Shown here: positions 58,855-64,000 of the stretch, one piece after another
How the letters are laid out: each line of letters begins with the position of its first letter
How positions within the stretch are numbered: position 1 is the first letter of the stretch
Source: Omphiscola glabra
Lineage: Eukaryota; Mollusca; Gastropoda; Lymnaeidae
Direction of reading: 5' to 3'
DNA: 64,000 nt
Assembly: GCA_964017045.1 (NCBI GenBank)
Contig: OZ024809.1
Span: forward strand, 5,417,012 to 5,481,011
Translations under genes and position numbers: made by a program
The notes under the pieces: generated by a model
Databases searched by the model: none
What the model was told of the DNA's origin: nothing
Seen by the model: only the letters and a program-made list of their open reading frames with translations

Positions 58855-59000
58855 TCAATTTAGTATATTTCAAAATACATTTAGTACATTTAAAAGTACA
58901 TTTAGTAAATTTAAAAGTAAATTTAGTTAATTTAATAGTAAATTTAGTACATTTCAAAGTGCATTTAGTACATTTAATAGTACATTTAGTACATTTAATC
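58855..59000. repeat. 15-bp degenerate tandem repeat (TTTAGTACATTTAAA)
   Basis: About nine units of TTTAGTACATTTAAAAGTACA-like sequence with GTAAATT variants. Confidence 0.85.
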
Positions 59001-59107
59001 GTACATCTGACAGCACATTGACATAATATTAGAGTTGATATTGTTTAACATTAATTAAGATTTCGTTGTTTTTTTTCCTTGCGAAATAATATTTAAAATA
59101 ACGAAGT

Positions 59108-59380
59108 GGCTATTGGTACACGGGTACCAATCCGAATAGCACTAGTCAAAACGGACACGCAGCGCCCCCTTTCGGACCCGCGACACATTAGACTCAATGC
59201 TATTCGGATGTCATTTGTGGTAGTTTATTTTAGTTAAACTGAAGAATTAAGTTTACAAACATATAGTCCATTCAATTATCTTTCATTTGATACCAACTTT
59301 TGTCTTACAAACCCAACAAAAATATTTTAAATCGTGTTTTAATCCCAACCTCTCAATTCTGGTACCCGTGTACCTATAGG
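59108..59380 (-). mobile_element. Dispersed repeat copy related to 22871-23142, inner segment inverted
   Basis: The ends CTATTGGTACACGGGTACCA and GGTACCCGTGTACCTATAG form about 20-bp inverted termini. The right two thirds match the 23-kb copy in the same orientation, while the segment between ATCCGAATAGCA and TGCTATTCGGAT is reverse-complemented relative to it. Confidence 0.65.
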
Positions 59381-59399
59381 TGCAGCCTTAAAATAATAT

Positions 59400-61150
59400 A
59401 TTCCTCGTATTAAAATGTATGATTAAAACCACTAATCGTGGATATAAAGGCAGGTAGAAGTGGATTTTTTTTTTTTTTAAATTGTCAATGGGAAAAAGCA
59501 TTATGCTTGTCAAATATTGCATAGTAAACTTATTATGCTTTAAATACCCAACGCCACCTGCCCACTTGGTCATTTTTAAAAAATATCTTCTTTCTTAAGT
59601 CTTAACATTCACCATGGTGTTAATAATTATATTTAAAGTCCAAGCCGCTTTAAAAGAACGGTTAAAATTTTAAGGATGACTGCGTCAGAAATAATAAATA
59701 AACTAAAAAGACGAATGGGACTTGAAGCTGGACAGCTACTGAAGTGGACTGAATAGCTGAATTAAGTCCCACTCGTATCCCACCAAAATACTACGTGACC
59801 GTTCATAACGGACTCTCGTCAGACGATGTAATGAGCCTGGATCAAACAATGACAGATCCGTGCCAGCATTTATCCGATTGTTGGTACCAAGATCGTAGAA
59901 AAAAAACATTAAAATAAAACAAAAAAAACCCATCAAGTGCTCTTCACATCGGATCTAGTCTGGGTAAGCCCTCTTCACATTTACTGTTTTTGATGATGTC
60001 CCGCGTCAAAAAATTCGAGTACTCTAATGGGGAAAAACTCAGTTTTAAAACCTTGACTTTAAAAATCCCTTTACCAAAAGAAATGATTTTGAACTATCTT
60101 AAAATTCGCAACCAATTTTGTATATGACGCAAACTCTTGTTTTTTTGTTTTTTTTTTGGCTCCGTATTTAATAATAAGACAAGTGTCTGCAGTCATAAAA
60201 TCTGATGAAAGTAGAAAGATTAAATCTATAACCCAAAGCCATTTGTTTCGATTCCGCATTGTACTATTGAGAAAAAAAATATAACAATACTCAGACTGCC
60301 ATGACGAATCTATAACCTTTAACAGCAATTTTGTATTTTGAAAGTTATGTCTGACTGGCACTTGTCAAGGCGTCTAAAAAAGAAAAGTCTGATTTGCTTT
60401 CCTGAAGACTGTTTGGTCAATTCTGATTTTTTTTTTCTATCGTGTCATGATGGGGAAATTTTTTAGGAATTTTTAACAAAATAGAATTTCCTCGTTAGGA
60501 AGCTACAAATTAAAAATACATTTTTATTTTTGCTAAAACGCAATCAACTTACACTTTTTATAGATCGGTATGTTTATAGTTGGTGACGAGATGTAGGATC
60601 TTAGTGTCTTTGTGTTCATCTACCCATGACGATAGGTGTCTACTTGTTAGGCTATACCTCCCACTTCATCCCACGGGCCAGTGTAACCAATAGCAATTGA
60701 TACTGATACATCAAACACCAACCGGTTTGCTGCACGATAACGTTTATTCTCCAAAAATTACTTAACTATCGCTGATATATAACTTACGACTAATCATCAA
60801 GCCGTTCCAGCCAAACACTAAGCAACACACTGTCGTACAACGGCCATCTATATTCATTCTGATAACAACAACTAAGCTAACACGTCATTTCCCCTTACAC
60901 AAATCTCACAATAGATACAGCTACACATATAATCTCTAACTAACATCTTTTCCGTACCAAACATAACAACAGTGATCTACACATACAACAGGGATTATCA
61001 TAACATAACCTTGACAGTTGATAAATTATAAATACATATATCCAGTATCTAGTTAGGTCACTTGTATTTGACAGAAGTTCAAGAAAATAGTTTCTTCTAG
61101 ATGTTCCACAATTTCAGGAAAAAAAATTATCGTTAAAACCCTAGGATAAA
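59400..61150. other. Non-coding stretch, nothing recognised
   Basis: AT-rich with T-runs. 60600-60990 is A/C-rich and less AT-skewed, but I find no ORF, inverted repeat or motif that I can name. Confidence 0.5.
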
Positions 61151-61194
61151 TGTTTTAATAAAACAATGGATTGTACATCCTGGTGCCAGTCGGT

Positions 61195-62325
61195 GCATTG
61201 CTGGTGGTGCATTGGGGAATGAAACATTTTGGTGGGAGGTGGTGTACTAGGGAATGGAACATGTAGGTGGGAGGTGGTGTACTAGGGAATGGAACATTTA
61301 GGTGGTAGGTGGTGTACTGGGGAATGGAACATTTAGTTGGGAGGTGGTGTACTAGGGAATGGAACATGTAGGTGGGATGTGGTGTACTGGGGAATGGAAC
61401 ATGTAGGTGGGAGGTGGTGTACTGGGGAATGGAACATTTAGGTGGGAGGTGGTGTACTGGGGAATGGAACATTTAGGTGGGAGGTGGTGTACTAGAGAAT
61501 GGAACATGTAGGTGGGAGGTGGTGTACTATGGAATGTAACATGTAGGTGGGAGATGGTGTACTAGGGAATGGAACATGTAGGTGGGAGGTGGTGTACTAG
61601 GGAATGGAACATGTAGGTGGATGTGGTTTACTAGGGAAGGGAACATTTAGGTGGGAGGTGGTGTACTGGGGAATGGAACATTTAGGTGTGAGGTGGTGTA
61701 CTAGGGAATGGAACATTTAGGTGGGATGTGGTGTACTAGGAAATGGAACATTTAGGTTGGATGTTGTGTACTAGGGAATGGAACATTTAGTTGGGAGGTG
61801 GTGTACTGGGGAATGGAACATGTAAGTGGGAGGTGGTGTACTAGAGAATGGAACATGTAGGTGGGAGGTGGTGTACTAGGGAATGTAACATGTAGGTGGG
61901 AGGTGGTGTACTAGGGAATGGAACATGTAGGTGGGAGGTGGTGTACTAGGGAATGGAACATGTAGGTGGATGTGGTTTACTAGGGAAGGGAACATTTAGG
62001 TGGGAGGTGGTGTACTGGGGAATGGAACATTTAGGTGTGAGGTGGTGTACTAGGGAATGGAACATTTAGGTGGGAGGTGGTGTACTGGGGAATGGAACAT
62101 TTAGGTGGGAGGTGGTGTACTGGGGAATGGAACATTTAGGTGGGAGGTGGTGTACTGGGGAATGGAACATTTAGGTGAGAGGTGGTGTACTAGGGAATGG
62201 AACATTTTGGTGGGAGGTGGTGTACTAGGGAAAGGAACATTTAGGTTGGAGGTGGTGCATTAGGAAATGGAACATTTAGGTTGGAGGTGGTGTACTGGGG
62301 AATGGAACATTTTGGTGGGAGGCAG
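61195..62325. repeat. 35-bp minisatellite, about 32 units
   Basis: The unit is GGTGTACTGGGGAATGGAAC plus ATTTAGGTGGGAGGT. ATGTAGG and ACTAGGG variants occur in blocks, and a segment of about 360 bp appears twice (around 61480-61700 and 61840-62060). Confidence 0.95.
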
Positions 62326-63134
62326 TGTTTAATACAAATAATCGGTATATTGCTTTCAATGGAACATTTAACCATAAAACATTTGATGAACCCCTGATCT
62401 ATTAATCATTATTGTCGATTTAAAATGAAATACGCTCTTACACGGGGGGAAGGGTTGGCTAACGGTTATGCTTTTTATAGGCCCCCCCCCCCCCCCGTTC
62501 AGACCACCATCAATATTTGCACCGTCATTTGTATGACATCATATCCGCCGTGGTCGACATTACTTCCCATTGATTGGGGTAAAATAATATATTGCGTTTC
62601 CCTAACTCAAGACACCAGCTGCCGCACACGACACGCGGTCACAATTAGTCATGTTGACTTAACGGCCGATGTTGGAAGTCCGTGAAAACCTGGGAGCAGA
62701 ATCAAAAATGAGTTGTTTTGCTTTGTTTATGTTTTTGTTTGTTTTTTTTGTTAAATTCGGGGGCGGGGGGGGGGTGGGAAGTTGCTTCATTCACATTCAC
62801 TTCCTTTTAAGATCGGGAACATTCAATAAGATGTTAGGGAGTGGCCTTCCTACCAGCGGAGCAGGTTTGCGATACATTGGGCGGGGGGGCAACCTTGTCC
62901 CTCCTGATTCATGAAGAACGCAAACAAGAATATGGAAATACGTAAAAGCGAGTCTGAAAAAGAAGATGAACCGTACCGAAAATACAGCCCCTTAAAAAAG
63001 CCACCCCAGGCAGAACAGCTCCTTCCCCCCTCCCCTCGTCCCCTCTTTTTCTACGACAGTGTATGCAGTGAGGAATTATTCAGGCGTGCGCTAATTAAAA
63101 GCAAACACCTACCAATCAACGAGTCTTCTTCTAC

Positions 63135-64000
63135 AAGGTCATTTTGCTTATGTTTTGATTGGTCATTTTGCTTATGTTTTGATTGGTCATTTACATATGT
63201 CTTCCTTAAGGTTATTTTGACTAGTTGGTCACTTCAATATGTCTTCTACAAGGTTATTTTGACCTAGTTGGTCACTTCAATATGTCTTCTACAAGGTTAT
63301 TTTGACTAGTTGGTCACTTCAATATGTCTTCTGCAAGGTTATTTTGACTTAGTTGGTCACTTCAATATGTCTTCTACAAGGTTATTTTGACTTAGTTGGT
63401 CACTTCAATATGTCTTCTACAAGGTTATTTTGACTTAGTTGGTCACTTCAATATGTCGTCTACAAGGTTATTTTGACTTAGTTGGTCACTTCAATATGTC
63501 GTCTACAAGGTTATTTTGACTTAGTTGGTCACTTCAATATGTCTTCTACAAGGTTATTTTGACTTAGTTGGTCACTTCAATGTGTCTTCTACAAGGTTAT
63601 TTTGACTTAGTTGGTCACTTCAATATGTCTTCTGCAAGGTCATTTTGACTTAGTTGGTCACTTCAATATGTCTTCTACAAGGTTATTTTGACTTAGTTGG
63701 TCACTTCAATGTGTCTTCTACAAGGTTATTTTGACTTAGTTGGTCACTTCAATATGTCGTCTACAAGGTTATTTTGACTTAGTTGGTCACTTCAATATGT
63801 CTTCTACAAGGTTATTTTGACTTAGTTGGTCACTTCAATATGTCTTCTACAAGGTTATTTTGACTTAGTTGGTCACTTCAATATGTCTTCTACAAGGTGA
63901 TTTTGCTTATGGTTTTTGATTGGTCACTTCAATATGTCTTCTACAAGGTCATTTTGCTTATGTTTTGCTGATTGAAGCCAAGTATATGGACTTAGTTGGT
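63135..64000. repeat. 43-bp minisatellite, about 18 units, continuing past the window end
   Basis: The unit is GTCACTTCAATATGTCTTCT plus ACAAGGTTATTTTGACTTAGTTG. The first and last units are shorter, with TTTGCTTATGTTTTGATTG. Confidence 0.95.

Noticed and set aside
62911..63267. 118-codon ORF starting with a true ATG (MKNANKNMEIRKSESEKEDE)
   Set aside because: It runs into the 43-bp array at its 3' side and has no recognisable domain or flanking exons; kept only as a weak possibility.

Overview
This window is metazoan nuclear DNA. It has spliced genes with GT-AG introns, AATAAA polyadenylation signals, long AT-rich non-coding stretches, decayed LINEs, hAT transposon relics, MITEs and a very large number of minisatellites. 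I see no bacterial-style operons and no rRNA or tRNA. A mollusc, probably a freshwater gastropod, is the most likely source. The main clue is six copies of a short element that closely resembles SPIN (SPACE INVADERS), a hAT family whose patchy, horizontally transferred distribution includes the pond snail Lymnaea. The species call is inference.

Layout. 0-5 kb: remnants of hAT transposases, one split by an 18-unit minisatellite, then three LINE 3' fragments. 5-8.3 kb: AT-rich DNA without genes. 8.3-12.1 kb: a LINE fragment, a minisatellite, a two-exon gene for a mucin-like secreted or GPI-anchored protein, and a possible minus-strand exon. 12.2-16 kb: MITEs, a 22-bp minisatellite and a hammerhead-ribozyme-like motif. 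16.2-19.1 kb: a five-exon gene for a small cysteine-rich glycosylated secreted protein. 19.1-23.3 kb: AT-rich DNA with MITEs and dispersed repeats. 23.4-31.8 kb: the main gene, four exons linked by matching splice phases and encoding about 1550 residues of an unrecognised, mostly disordered, Arg/Ser/Asp-rich protein. 32-51.8 kb: nearly continuous minisatellites mixed with LINE and MITE fragments. 52.2-52.7 kb: the terminal exon of an unrecognised gene. 53-56 kb: more arrays. 57.1-58.8 kb: the first exon, and a possible last exon, of another secreted protein. 61.2-64 kb: two more arrays, the last one running off the window.

Minisatellites cover roughly 15 kb, about 23 percent of the window, in more than 25 arrays whose 12- to 58-bp units are mostly unrelated. 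Many of the long open reading frames here are artefacts of arrays whose unit length is a multiple of three. The most interesting observations are these: the four-exon gene; a 16-bp array that begins at a splice donor; a roughly 100-copy array whose unit resembles a splice acceptor and which flanks an exon on both sides; a minisatellite-encoded upstream ORF ending immediately before a start codon (TGAATG); the SPIN-like copies with intact 8-bp target duplications; a hammerhead-like motif; and a dispersed repeat whose inner segment is inverted between two copies.
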